6,380 bases of DNA from JOPF136 sp035517515 (GTDB lineage: Bacteria > Acidobacteriota > Terriglobia > Acidiferrales > UBA7541): positions 1 to 6,380 of the forward strand of contig DATIYQ010000224.1 in assembly GCA_035517515.1 (NCBI GenBank), written 5' to 3'. A program made the translations under genes and the position numbers. A model generated the notes under the pieces. That model was given only the letters and a program-made list of their open reading frames with translations, ran no database searches and was not told where the DNA came from. Below are positions 1-6,136 of this stretch, piece by piece (within the stretch, counting starts at the first letter, position 1; each line of letters starts with the position of its first letter).

Positions 1-93
1 AAGTCGAGGATCGAACCCCGCGGCGGAGGCTGGCCTCCCCCGTTTTTCGATTTTCCCCTCGATCATTCGAGCTTGTTTAACACCTCACCCAGC
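1..93. other. Region downstream of mutS2 with hairpins and two heptamers
   Basis: GGAGGC/GCCTCC (25-30, 33-38, two-base loop) is followed on the plus strand after four bases by TTTTT (43-47). This is a weak candidate terminator for a plus-strand gene ending left of the window. CTCGA/TCGAG (58-62, 67-71) is a second short hairpin. CGTTTTT and CGATTTT sit in tandem at 41-54 and match the 7-base repeats near 4897. No gene is visible. Confidence 0.4.
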
Positions 94-2529
94 CTATTTC
101 AACTCCGCCACAGTCACGGCGCTTCCGCCGCGCTCCAGGTCTTCGTCGTGGATCTTTTCCACCAACGGATGGGTCGAGAGAAACTCCGCCAGGCCGCGGC
201 GCAGCGCGCCGGTGCCGTGGCCGTGGATGATGCGCACGCGGGGTTTGGCGGCCAGAGCGGCTTCGTCCAGGAATTTATCCACGCGGGCGCTGGCCTCTTC
301 CACCGTGCAGCCAATGACGTTGATCTCTTCCGGCACTTCGCTCTGCGGGGCATGGCTGTGAACGCGGATGCCGGCGGGCACGCGGCCGGATCCTTTCTGC
401 GCCGCGGGCTTGCCGCCGCCCGAAGGCTGCGCAGCATCCGCAGGCACGACCACGGCCAGGATGTCTTCGCGCTTCACCTTCATGCGCAGCGGTCCGGCCT
501 CCACCTGGGCGGCCCGGTCATCCACCTGGCGGAGCACCACCGGCTGCGGCAGGCCGCGCACGCGCACCCGCGCGCCGGGAAGAAGCTGTTCGGGCGCCGG
601 CGGGAGTTCCCGCGGAGGCGCACCCAGATCCGCCTGTGATTCGCCCAGGTGAGAAACCACCGCGGCATCGGTCTCCTCGCGCGCCTCGCCACGCGCCTTC
701 ACGCTCTGCCGCCGCGCGGCTTTTTCCGCTTGTGTGCGCAACTCGCGGTCGCGGATTCCCTCCAGCGCGCGCCCCATCTCCGCTTCGTAGCGTTTGACCG
801 TTTCCTCCAGGCGCTTTTCGAGCTCGGCGATGCGCCGACGCTGGCGCTCGGTCCATTCCGTGCGCAGGGCCGCCCGGTCCGCTTCCAGGCGTTCGAGCGC
901 TGCGGCGGCTCGCCGCTTGAGATCGTCCAGTTCCTCGCGGCTCTGGTGCAGCCAGGCGATGAGCGCCCCGGCCTCGCGCGCCTCGGGGGTCAACTCGCGT
1001 TCCGCGCGTTCCAGCGTGCTCTCCGGCAGGCCCAATCGCCGCGCGATGGCGATGCCGCTCGATACGCCCGGGACGCCTACGAGCAGCCGGTACGTGGGCC
1101 TCAGATTCTTGCCGTCAAATTCCACCGCGGCGTTCAACACACCGCTGGTGGTGGAGGCGTACGTCTTCAGCCGGTCGTGGTGGGTGGTGGCCAGAGTCAG
1201 GCAACCCCGCCGGCGGAATTCTTCGAGCAGGGCGATGGCCAGCGCGGAGCCTTCTTCCGGGGCCGTGCCCGTGCCCATTTCGTCCGCCAGTACAAGCGAG
1301 CGCGGCGTGGCGGCTTCGAGCATGGCGCGCAGGTTCAGCATGTGCGCGGAAAACGTGGAGAGATCCGCGGCGATGGACTGTTCGTCGCCGATGTCCGCGA
1401 GCACGCGGTCCACTAGGGGCATCACTGCACGCTCCGCGGCCACCGGAATGCCGCACTGGGCGGAAAGCGCGGCTAGGCCCACAGTTTTGAGGGCCACTGT
1501 TTTTCCGCCGGTGTTGGGTCCGCTGATCAGCAGCACGGTTTCCGCTCCGCCCAGTTCGAGCGACAGGGGCACAATCGGCCGCCCTTCGGCGCGCAGCCGC
1601 GCTTCCAGCACCGGATGGCGCGCCGATTCGAGCGCCAGGCGCGGCTCCCGGGAGAATTCCGGAATGGCGCAGTCAAAATCGCGGGAGTAGCGCGCGCGCG
1701 CGAAGGCGGAATCGAATCCGGCGATCGCCCCGGCCGCGGCCTGCAGTTGCGGCAACGCCTGGCGCAGGCGCTCCGTCAGCTCCGCCAGAATCCGTGCGAT
1801 CTCCTCCGCTTCTTCTTCGGCGAGCTGTACGAGCTGATTGTTTCCCTCCAGCGCCTCCAGCGGCTCGACGAACACGGTCTGTCCCGTCGCGCTGGCTCCA
1901 TGCACTACGCCGGGAACGCTGCGGCGGTCCGCCGCGCGCACGGGAATCACGTAACGGTCATTGCGCAGCGTGACGTAGTCCTGGCCGGGCTCCTCGCCGC
2001 GCGCGCGGAGCATGCGCCGGAGCTGCTCGAGCAGCTTTTCCCGTTCTTTGCCCAGCGCCGCGCGGATGCGGCGCAGCACCGGCGAGGCATCGTCGCTGAT
2101 CTCGCCATTGGGCAGGATGACGCGGCGAATCGCCAGGGAAGCCCAGCCCAGATCCGGCAGCCCCGCGGCGCGCGCGGCCAGCAGGGGAAATTTCTCCGCT
2201 TCGGTGCGTAGCTCCGCTTTCAAGTCGCCGGCCGTATCCGCAAGGGAAGCGGCATCGAGCAGTTCTGAGGGGGTGAGCACATGGACGCGGACCGCCAGCC
2301 GCGAGGCCCAGGGCTCCGGATCCGCCAGCCCGCCGAATCCCAGTTCGCGGCCGGCGCGGAACCAGGCCGTTGCTTCGCGAAGGGTGGCAAAAGCATCTTC
2401 CAGCGCCTCGCGTTCCGCGGTGAATGCCAGCGCCTCCAACGCGCGCCGCCCGGGCGCGCAGGTAGCGTAGCCTTGCAGCACTTCCCGCAAGCGCGAAAAC
2501 TCGAGAATTTCCTCCACCGACCGCGGCAT
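94..2529 (-). CDS. mutS2: MutS2 family ATPase with C-terminal Smr domain
   Basis: The 811-residue protein has the full MutS2 layout and near-usual family length. An N-terminal core/lever region (about 1-320) precedes the ABC-type ATPase. The ATPase has Walker A GPNTGGKT (337-344), an LSTFSAHM signature (390-397), Walker B LVLADE (412-417) and TTHH (448-451). A charged coiled coil (about 525-620), a KOW-like segment (about 649-693) and an Smr domain (about 735-811) with HGHGTGALRRG (770-779) follow. Family members restrain homologous recombination by acting on branched DNA, or in Bacillus split collided ribosomes; the sequence does not say which applies here. The start is the ATG at 2529, preceded by a weak AGAGAG. 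The open frame runs upstream to 2805, but that would overlap the same-strand LOG-like gene and reads as non-protein-like Arg/Gly-rich sequence. Two motif departures are notable: Walker B continues GTAP rather than GTDP, and the Smr LDLRG motif is INVIG. Confidence 0.97.
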   Translation of the reverse strand: MPRSVEEILEFSRLREVLQGYATCAPGRRALEALAFTAEREALEDAFATLREATAWFRAGRELGFGGLADPEPWASRLAVRVHVLTPSELLDAASLADTAGDLKAELRTEAEKFPLLAARAAGLPDLGWASLAIRRVILPNGEISDDASPVLRRIRAALGKEREKLLEQLRRMLRARGEEPGQDYVTLRNDRYVIPVRAADRRSVPGVVHGASATGQTVFVEPLEALEGNNQLVQLAEEEAEEIARILAELTERLRQALPQLQAAAGAIAGFDSAFARARYSRDFDCAIPEFSREPRLALESARHPVLEARLRAEGRPIVPLSLELGGAETVLLISGPNTGGKTVALKTVGLAALSAQCGIPVAAERAVMPLVDRVLADIGDEQSIAADLSTFSAHMLNLRAMLEAATPRSLVLADEMGTGTAPEEGSALAIALLEEFRRRGCLTLATTHHDRLKTYASTTSGVLNAAVEFDGKNLRPTYRLLVGVPGVSSGIAIARRLGLPESTLERAERELTPEAREAGALIAWLHQSREELDDLKRRAAAALERLEADRAALRTEWTERQRRRIAELEKRLEETVKRYEAEMGRALEGIRDRELRTQAEKAARRQSVKARGEAREETDAAVVSHLGESQADLGAPPRELPPAPEQLLPGARVRVRGLPQPVVLRQVDDRAAQVEAGPLRMKVKREDILAVVVPADAAQPSGGGKPAAQKGSGRVPAGIRVHSHAPQSEVPEEINVIGCTVEEASARVDKFLDEAALAAKPRVRIIHGHGTGALRRGLAEFLSTHPLVEKIHDEDLERGGSAVTVAELK

Positions 2530-2555
2530 GTTCTCTCTGGGTGATCCGCGCGGAT

Positions 2556-3119
2556 TCACATGCACTTCAGCAGCGCGCGCGCAAGATACTCCGCGGCATC
2601 CGCGGGCTGGGGGCACGGATGTACCAGCGTGCTTTCGATGCCGGCGGAGTCTGATTCCAGACTGGCCTCGCCGCCGCGCACGTGTTCCAGAACCGGCTGC
2701 CAGAAGGCGCCGAGGACGGCGAACGGCTTGGAAGGCATCGCGCGTTTGTTCAGCATCTCCCAGACCACGGCCACTTCCACCAGCGTGCCGGTGCCGCCCT
2801 GACATGCCACGTAACCATCGCCGCGCCGCACCAGCTCGAACAGACGCTCCTCCCAGGTGGCCACGCGTACTTCTTCATCCACCCAGCGGTTCACACGAGA
2901 ACGGAAGGAAGCCGCGGTGATGCCCAGCGTGGTGCCGCCGGCTTCCTTGGCGCCCCGGCTGACCGCTTCCATCACCCCACCATAGCCCCCCGTGCAGACG
3001 GAAAATCCGGCCGCCACCAGCGCTTGGCCCAGCGCGCGGGCCTCTTCATACCGGGCGTGGCCGGGTGCCGGCCGCGAGCTGCCGAAAACGGTGATGGAGG
3101 GACCGCGATGCAAGCCCAT
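2556..3119 (-). CDS. LOG family (TIGR00730-like) Rossmann-fold protein
   Basis: This 187-residue protein has the LOG/lysine-decarboxylase-like Rossmann fold. An ITVFGSSR strand-loop lies at 9-16, GGYGGVMEAVSRGA at 44-57, and the signature loop CQGGTGTLVE at 106-115. Characterised LOG enzymes cleave nucleoside 5'-monophosphates to a free base and ribose 5-phosphate, using a PGGxGTxxE motif. Here the glycines, threonines and glutamate are kept but the proline is glutamine, so the substrate is uncertain and a cytokinin-activating role should not be assumed. There is no signal peptide, so it is probably cytoplasmic. The ATG at 3119 is preceded by a modest GGGAA seven bases upstream. The gene ends 26 bases before mutS2 on the same strand, so the two are probably co-transcribed. 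Family membership is secure; function is not. Confidence 0.9.
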   Translation of the reverse strand: MGLHRGPSITVFGSSRPAPGHARYEEARALGQALVAAGFSVCTGGYGGVMEAVSRGAKEAGGTTLGITAASFRSRVNRWVDEEVRVATWEERLFELVRRGDGYVACQGGTGTLVEVAVVWEMLNKRAMPSKPFAVLGAFWQPVLEHVRGGEASLESDSAGIESTLVHPCPQPADAAEYLARALLKCM

Positions 3120-3311
3120 GGCTCGATTCCCGTGGGAAGCGCACTTCAGTATAAGTCACTCCACCAGGAAGCGCGGGTGCGGATGTGCCGCGCGCCGGCG
3201 CGCCGCGGGATGTGGAGCCGCCCGGCGAGAATGCTTGGCCCTCCAGTTGTGAGAGAATATCCGCCAAGCCCGGTGGGAGTGCGAGACTGGAGATCTCCCG
3301 AGGAGGCTTCT
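3120..3311. promoter_or_regulatory. Divergent intergenic region between LOG-like and SYLF genes
   Basis: This gap must hold the start signals for both the minus-strand LOG-like/mutS2 pair and the plus-strand SYLF gene. On the minus strand TATACT at 3153-3148 is a five-of-six match to a -10 box, about 29 bases before the LOG-like ATG, but I see no convincing -35 partner. For the plus strand, TTGGCC (3235-3240) and GAATAT (3255-3260) are possible elements but only 14 bases apart, which is too close for a standard promoter. A perfect 14-base palindrome lies at 3190-3203. No credible small gene is visible. Confidence 0.4.
3301..3306 (+). promoter_or_regulatory. Ribosome binding site deciding the SYLF gene start
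   Basis: AGGAGG lies five bases before a GTG codon at 3312. It is a perfect Shine-Dalgarno core and the strongest in the window. It fixes the start at this GTG rather than at any of the upstream codons in the long open frame. Confidence 0.85.
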
Positions 3312-4007
3312 GTGAATAAGATTCTGGCTGCGCTGCTCTGTTCCGCAATCCTGGGACTCCCTTTGCCCGCGAGCGACAAGGAAAAGATCAATGAACGCCT
3401 CGAGGATGCCGGCACCGCCATGAAGGAAATTCTCGCTATGCCGGACACCATTCCGAAGGACATGCTCAACAAATCCGTTTGCGTGCTGGTGATTCCCGCG
3501 GTGAAGAAGGGCGCGTTTATCGTCGGGGGCACTTATGGCCGCGGAGCCATTACCTGCCGCACCGGCGAAGACTTTAACGGGCCATGGTCTGCTCCGTCGC
3601 TCTTCCGCCTGATTGGCGGCAACATCGGCTTTCAGATTGGCGGCGAAGCCACCGATTACGTGTTGCTGGTGATGAATGACGGGGGAGTCAAAGCGATCCT
3701 CAGAGGCAAGGTGAAGCTGGGCGCGGATGCGTCCGTAGCTCTGGGGCCTGTAGGACGCACCGCGGACGCGCAGACCAACGGAATGATGCAGGCGGAAGTG
3801 CTGGCGTATTCACGCGCCCGGGGCGTCTTCGCCGGGGTGGCCCTGGAAGGCGCGAATCTTGAGGAAGACCGGGACGCCAACAAGTCGCTTTACGGTCAGG
3901 ATTTGTCGGCCATGGACATTGTGCGCCGGGGAAAGGTCCAGGCTCCCTCCGGGTCCAGGCTCTTGCTTTCCTTACTGGAGCGGACCACGCCGAAGCATTC
4001 TTCCTGA
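3312..4007 (+). CDS. Exported SYLF/Ysc84-domain (DUF500-like) protein
   Basis: This is a 231-residue protein starting at GTG. Residues 1-20 form a typical signal peptide: Lys-3, a hydrophobic core, then LPLPAS with probable cleavage near 20-21. Cys-10 is preceded by leucine, which argues against a lipobox, so a periplasmic or secreted form is likelier than a lipoprotein. The mature part matches the SYLF/Ysc84 family: KSVCVLVIPAVKKGAFIVGG (54-73), YGRGAITCR (75-83), GGNIGFQIGGEATDYVLLVM (102-121), LGADASVALGPVGR (136-149) and SRARGVFAGVALEGA (167-181). Eukaryotic SYLF proteins bind phosphoinositides and actin; bacterial exported members have no settled role, though membrane lipid binding is a common guess. 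The frame is open upstream to 2682, but that part is antisense to the LOG-like gene. The gene appears monocistronic, with 185 bases before the next gene. Confidence 0.93.
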   Translation: MNKILAALLCSAILGLPLPASDKEKINERLEDAGTAMKEILAMPDTIPKDMLNKSVCVLVIPAVKKGAFIVGGTYGRGAITCRTGEDFNGPWSAPSLFRLIGGNIGFQIGGEATDYVLLVMNDGGVKAILRGKVKLGADASVALGPVGRTADAQTNGMMQAEVLAYSRARGVFAGVALEGANLEEDRDANKSLYGQDLSAMDIVRRGKVQAPSGSRLLLSLLERTTPKHSS

Positions 4008-4192
4008 ACCGTGGGGCACGGGTGCGTAGCGCCGGCGTCCCGCGCCGGCCATCCTGGTCCGGCTGCACGTGCGATGTTGGTGGGCCGCCGCGGGACCTCG
4101 GCCCTGCAAAGATCGAACAGAAGGCGGGGCGCCACGGAGGGCGCGGCCCCTCCTGCGCGTGCCTCCACAACTCGGACACCTGCCATCATCTT
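4008..4192. repeat. Palindrome-rich intergenic region, possible decayed dispersed repeat
   Basis: This 185-base gap between two plus-strand genes holds three clear inverted repeats: CCGTG/CACGG (4009-4013, 4017-4021), GCCGGCG/CGCCGGC (4031-4037, 4043-4049, five-base loop) and GGGCCG/CGGCCC (4082-4087, 4099-4104). None is followed by a T-run, so none is a standard intrinsic terminator, although the first lies directly after the SYLF stop codon. The character is that of GC-rich extragenic repeats common in some Acidobacteriota; that identification is from memory. Frames here are open but look non-coding. I found no promoter for the next gene. Confidence 0.45.
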
Positions 4193-4834
4193 ATGAGCTG
4201 CCCCATCTGCCAGCGGCGCAAGGCCACGCGGTTCTGTCCCGCGCGTGGAGAGAGCATCTGCACCATCTGTTGCGGGACGGAGCGCGAGGTGACCCTCGAT
4301 TGCCCCTCGGATTGCATTTACCTGATCCGGGCGCGCGAACAGGAAGAAGAACAGCGCAAACCGGTCCCGCGCGCAGAGTTGCCCTTTGCCGAGCTGGAGC
4401 TGCCCACCGGAGTGCTGGACTTGAACCGGCAGCTCGTGGCCACCATGGCCACCACCATCCTGGGATTCGAGGCGGAAACGCGCGGGCTCGCGGACGCAGA
4501 CGTGGCTGCAACGCTCCGCGCGATGGGGGAGACCTACCGCACGCTCACTTCCGGGCTCTACTACGAGAAGCCTCCGGAGGGCGGCCCGTCGCGCGAACTT
4601 TACACCCAGTTGCGCGAAGCGGTGCAGGCGCTGCGCAAAGACCAGCTCTCGCGAGCCGCGCTTCCGGTGGTGAAAGACAGCGATGTGCTGTACGTGACCG
4701 TCTTCCTGGCCCGGGTGCTGCGCACGCATTCCAACGGGCGGCCAAAATGCCGCGCGTTCATCGGTTTTCTGGGCGCGCAGTTTCCGCCGGTGAAAGGAGA
4801 GGAGAAGGAAGCCCCACGAATTATTGTGCCGTAA
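4193..4834 (+). CDS. Cys-rich N-terminal putative zinc-binding protein, unknown function
   Basis: This is a 213-residue protein I cannot name. Its first 41 residues hold eight cysteines (3, 6, 15, 23, 26, 27, 37, 41), in the order CPIC, FCP, ICTICCGTERE, DCPSDC. The spacing could bind two zinc ions or a metal cluster. A charged linker (about 46-60) leads to a largely helical remainder (about 75-180) with GLYYEKPPEGGPSRELY at 121-137 and one more cysteine at 186. No signal peptide or membrane segment is visible, so it is probably cytoplasmic. The Cys block resembles a conserved hypothetical family I associate with Acidobacteriota, from memory. The ATG at 4193 places the CPIC motif at once after Met, which favours it, but there is no Shine-Dalgarno sequence. 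The frame is open back to a GTG at 4022, whose extension is palindromic non-protein-like sequence. Confidence 0.85.
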   Translation: MSCPICQRRKATRFCPARGESICTICCGTEREVTLDCPSDCIYLIRAREQEEEQRKPVPRAELPFAELELPTGVLDLNRQLVATMATTILGFEAETRGLADADVAATLRAMGETYRTLTSGLYYEKPPEGGPSRELYTQLREAVQALRKDQLSRAALPVVKDSDVLYVTVFLARVLRTHSNGRPKCRAFIGFLGAQFPPVKGEEKEAPRIIVP

Positions 4835-4931
4835 AATCGAAAATCGCTCTCCCTTCTTGGCGCCCCCCAGACTTCAAAGTAGTTCGTAAGTCCGGCCGAT
4901 TTTCGACTTTCGTTTCTCGAGTTTCGTCTTT
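4833..4931. repeat. Opposed 7-base repeat arrays in a convergent intergenic region
   Basis: AAAATCG occurs twice in tandem at 4833-4846, overlapping the TAA stop of the Cys-rich gene. Five consecutive heptamers of form CG-N-N-T-(T/C)-T run from 4897 to 4931: CGATTTT, CGACTTT, CGTTTCT, CGAGTTT and CGTCTTT, with CG exactly every seven bases. The two arrays face each other, giving a 10-base perfect inverted repeat TCGAAAATCG/CGATTTTCGA (4837-4846, 4897-4906). Inside it is a smaller GACTT/AAGTC stem (4870-4874, 4888-4892). The structure could serve as a transcript end for both converging genes, but it is not a textbook terminator. Confidence 0.7.
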
Positions 4932-4934
4932 ATC

Positions 4935-6086
4935 TTAAACCGCCGACCAGGCCAGCTCCATCTGCGGCCGGTCTTCTTTGCCGCTCATGGGCGCCGTGGG
5001 GCGCGAGCCCAGTCCGTATTTCGCGCGGATCGCCGCGACACGCTCCGAAATCTCCTTCCGGTAGGACTCCGGGGCATAGGCATTATGCGTGTACCACTCG
5101 CGGTAGCGGCGCGCGAGCTTGGGAAATTCCTTTTCCAGGAAGGGCAGGAATACCGCGAGCGAGGAAGGCATCAGAAAAAGCACGCTGGCGGCCAGCCACT
5201 GCGCTCCCGCATCCCGCGCCGCGCGGACCAGCGCGTCCAGGTCGCTCTCCCGGTCGGTGATGCCCGGCAGAATCGGCATAGCAAACACTCCGGCGGCGAT
5301 GCCCGCCTCGCGCAGCCGGGTGACCGCGTCCAGGCGAAGGTCCGGACGCGGGGCGCGCGGCTCCAGCCGCCGCGCCAGCCGCTGGTTCAGCGTAGTCACC
5401 GAAAGGTTCACGGAGATCGACGAGCGCTCGCCGATGCGTTGCAACAGATCAATGTCCCGCACCACCCTGTTCGACTTGGTGGTGATGGAGACGCTCAACC
5501 CGCTCTCGCGGGCCATGGACTCCAGCACTGCGCGCGTGGCTCCGAATTCTTCTTCCGCGGGCTGGTAGGGATCGGTGGCTGTGCCCATGGCGATGTGCGG
5601 CCCGTGCATCGCGCGCGGGGCCAGTTCGCGCGCGGCATGCGCGCCGGCCTCCGCCTTCACGTAAATCTTGCGCTCGAAATCTTCCGGCTCGAGCTCCATG
5701 AATTCGTGCGTATAGCGCGCATAACAGTAGCGGCAGCCGAATTCGCACCCGCGGTAGGGATTGATGGTCCAGGGAAACGGCACGCGCTCGGAGGTGCAGC
5801 GATTCAACAGCGACTTCACCGGCAGCAGGTAATACTCCGTCTGGCGTTTCTCTTCCACCAGTGGGGAGGAGAGCGCGAGGCGAGCAATGCCTGAAACCGG
5901 TTTTGTGGCGTCCCCGCTCGGGCACAGGCCCCGAGGGGGCGTGGGGACGCCTCCGGCAGCGGGCTGGCCGTCCCTGGGGTCAGGGAAAAGTGAGGGGGGA
6001 TCCAGCTTCGTCCGGCGGCGCCTGGAGCCAACACACGGGTTGGCGGCGGGCGCGAAGCCGGAACGAAGAGTGGGAGAAGTGGCCAA
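4935..6086 (-). CDS. Radical SAM protein, Rv2578c / SplB-like
   Basis: This 383-residue protein (counted from TTG) has the radical SAM cluster motif CEFGCRYC at 114-121 (Cys-114, 118, 121; CX3CX2C). It sits in the characteristic context NRCTSERVPFPWTINPYRG (95-113) and CYARYTHEFMELEP (121-134). Further family-like segments are GTATDPYQPAE (168-178), SITTKSNRVVRDIDLL (200-215), SISVNLSVTTL (223-233) and GVFAMPILPGITD (266-278). This is the COG1533-like group related to spore photoproduct lyase; the reaction of Rv2578c-type members is unknown. The 5'-deoxyadenosyl chemistry and [4Fe-4S] cluster are inferred from the motif. The frame holds no ATG before residue 130. TTG at 6086 is preceded by GAGG with a six-base gap and a good promoter, so I favour it. 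Residues 1-65 are low complexity, Pro/Arg/Gly-rich and contain an embedded palindrome, so a downstream start (for example GTG at residue 77) remains possible. Confidence 0.88.
   Translation of the reverse strand: MATSPTLRSGFAPAANPCVGSRRRRTKLDPPSLFPDPRDGQPAAGGVPTPPRGLCPSGDATKPVSGIARLALSSPLVEEKRQTEYYLLPVKSLLNRCTSERVPFPWTINPYRGCEFGCRYCYARYTHEFMELEPEDFERKIYVKAEAGAHAARELAPRAMHGPHIAMGTATDPYQPAEEEFGATRAVLESMARESGLSVSITTKSNRVVRDIDLLQRIGERSSISVNLSVTTLNQRLARRLEPRAPRPDLRLDAVTRLREAGIAAGVFAMPILPGITDRESDLDALVRAARDAGAQWLAASVLFLMPSSLAVFLPFLEKEFPKLARRYREWYTHNAYAPESYRKEISERVAAIRAKYGLGSRPTAPMSGKEDRPQMELAWSAV
5907..5951. repeat. Nested palindrome inside the radical SAM coding region
   Basis: GGCGTCCCC (5907-5915) and GGGGACGCC (5943-5951) form a perfect nine-base inverted repeat. 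Inside it CTCGGG (5917-5922) pairs with CCCGAG (5930-5935). The element encodes residues 46-60 (GVPTPPRGLCPSGDA) of the radical SAM protein if the TTG start is right. A second hairpin, TCCCTG/CAGGGA with a four-base loop, lies close by at 5971-5986. The look is that of an extragenic palindromic element lying in frame within the gene. Confidence 0.65.
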
Positions 6087-6092
6087 AGCCCG

Positions 6093-6096
6093 CCTC
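6093..6096 (-). promoter_or_regulatory. Ribosome binding site supporting the TTG start
   Basis: On the minus strand GAGG lies six bases before the TTG at 6086. Together with the promoter just upstream it gives a short leader of about 13 bases, which makes the unusual TTG start credible. Confidence 0.5.
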
Positions 6097-6106
6097 GCGA
6101 TGCGTC

Positions 6107-6136
6107 ATACTATTCGCTTTTCATTCGCTCTGTCAA
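6107..6136 (-). promoter_or_regulatory. Sigma-70-type promoter of the radical SAM gene
   Basis: Reading the minus strand, TTGACA (6136-6131) is a perfect -35 consensus. TAGTAT (6112-6107) is a four-of-six -10 match, and the spacer is 18 bases. Transcription would start near 6100, just before the GAGG and TTG. The element lies in a markedly A/T-rich patch (about 6105-6160) in otherwise GC-rich DNA. It is flanked and overlapped by repeated TTCGC motifs in apparent helical phase. Confidence 0.6.

Noticed and set aside
1..30. Possible tRNA 3' end on the minus strand, from a GGTTCGATCC-like string
   Set aside because: The T-stem does not pair over five bases and no acceptor stem or other tRNA arms can be found.
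649..2470. Long plus-strand open frames opposite mutS2
   Set aside because: They are shadows caused by high GC in codon third positions, with Arg/Ser/Ala-rich translations and no recognisable domain.
2530..2805. Upstream extension of the mutS2 reading frame by 92 codons
   Set aside because: It overlaps the same-strand LOG-like gene, and its translation is Arg/Gly-rich without MutS2 character. The family N-terminus begins at the ATG at 2529.
2682..3311. Upstream extension of the SYLF frame by 210 codons
   Set aside because: It is antisense to the LOG-like gene, and a perfect AGGAGG followed by a signal peptide marks GTG 3312 as the start.
3312..3341. Lipoprotein signal with Cys-10 of the SYLF protein
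   Set aside because: The residue before the cysteine is leucine, not Gly/Ala/Ser, and hydrophobic sequence continues past it to a type I cleavage site.
3896..4729. 277-codon minus-strand open frame opposite the Cys-rich gene
   Set aside because: It runs across the intergenic gap and the SYLF 3' end, has compositionally skewed translation, and conflicts with the Cys-motif gene on the other strand.
4833..4931. CRISPR-like array from the periodic repeats
   Set aside because: The unit is only seven bases with no spacers, and there are no cas genes.
5085..5894. 269-codon plus-strand open frame opposite the radical SAM gene
   Set aside because: It is antisense to a gene with clear conserved motifs, and its translation shows no family resemblance.
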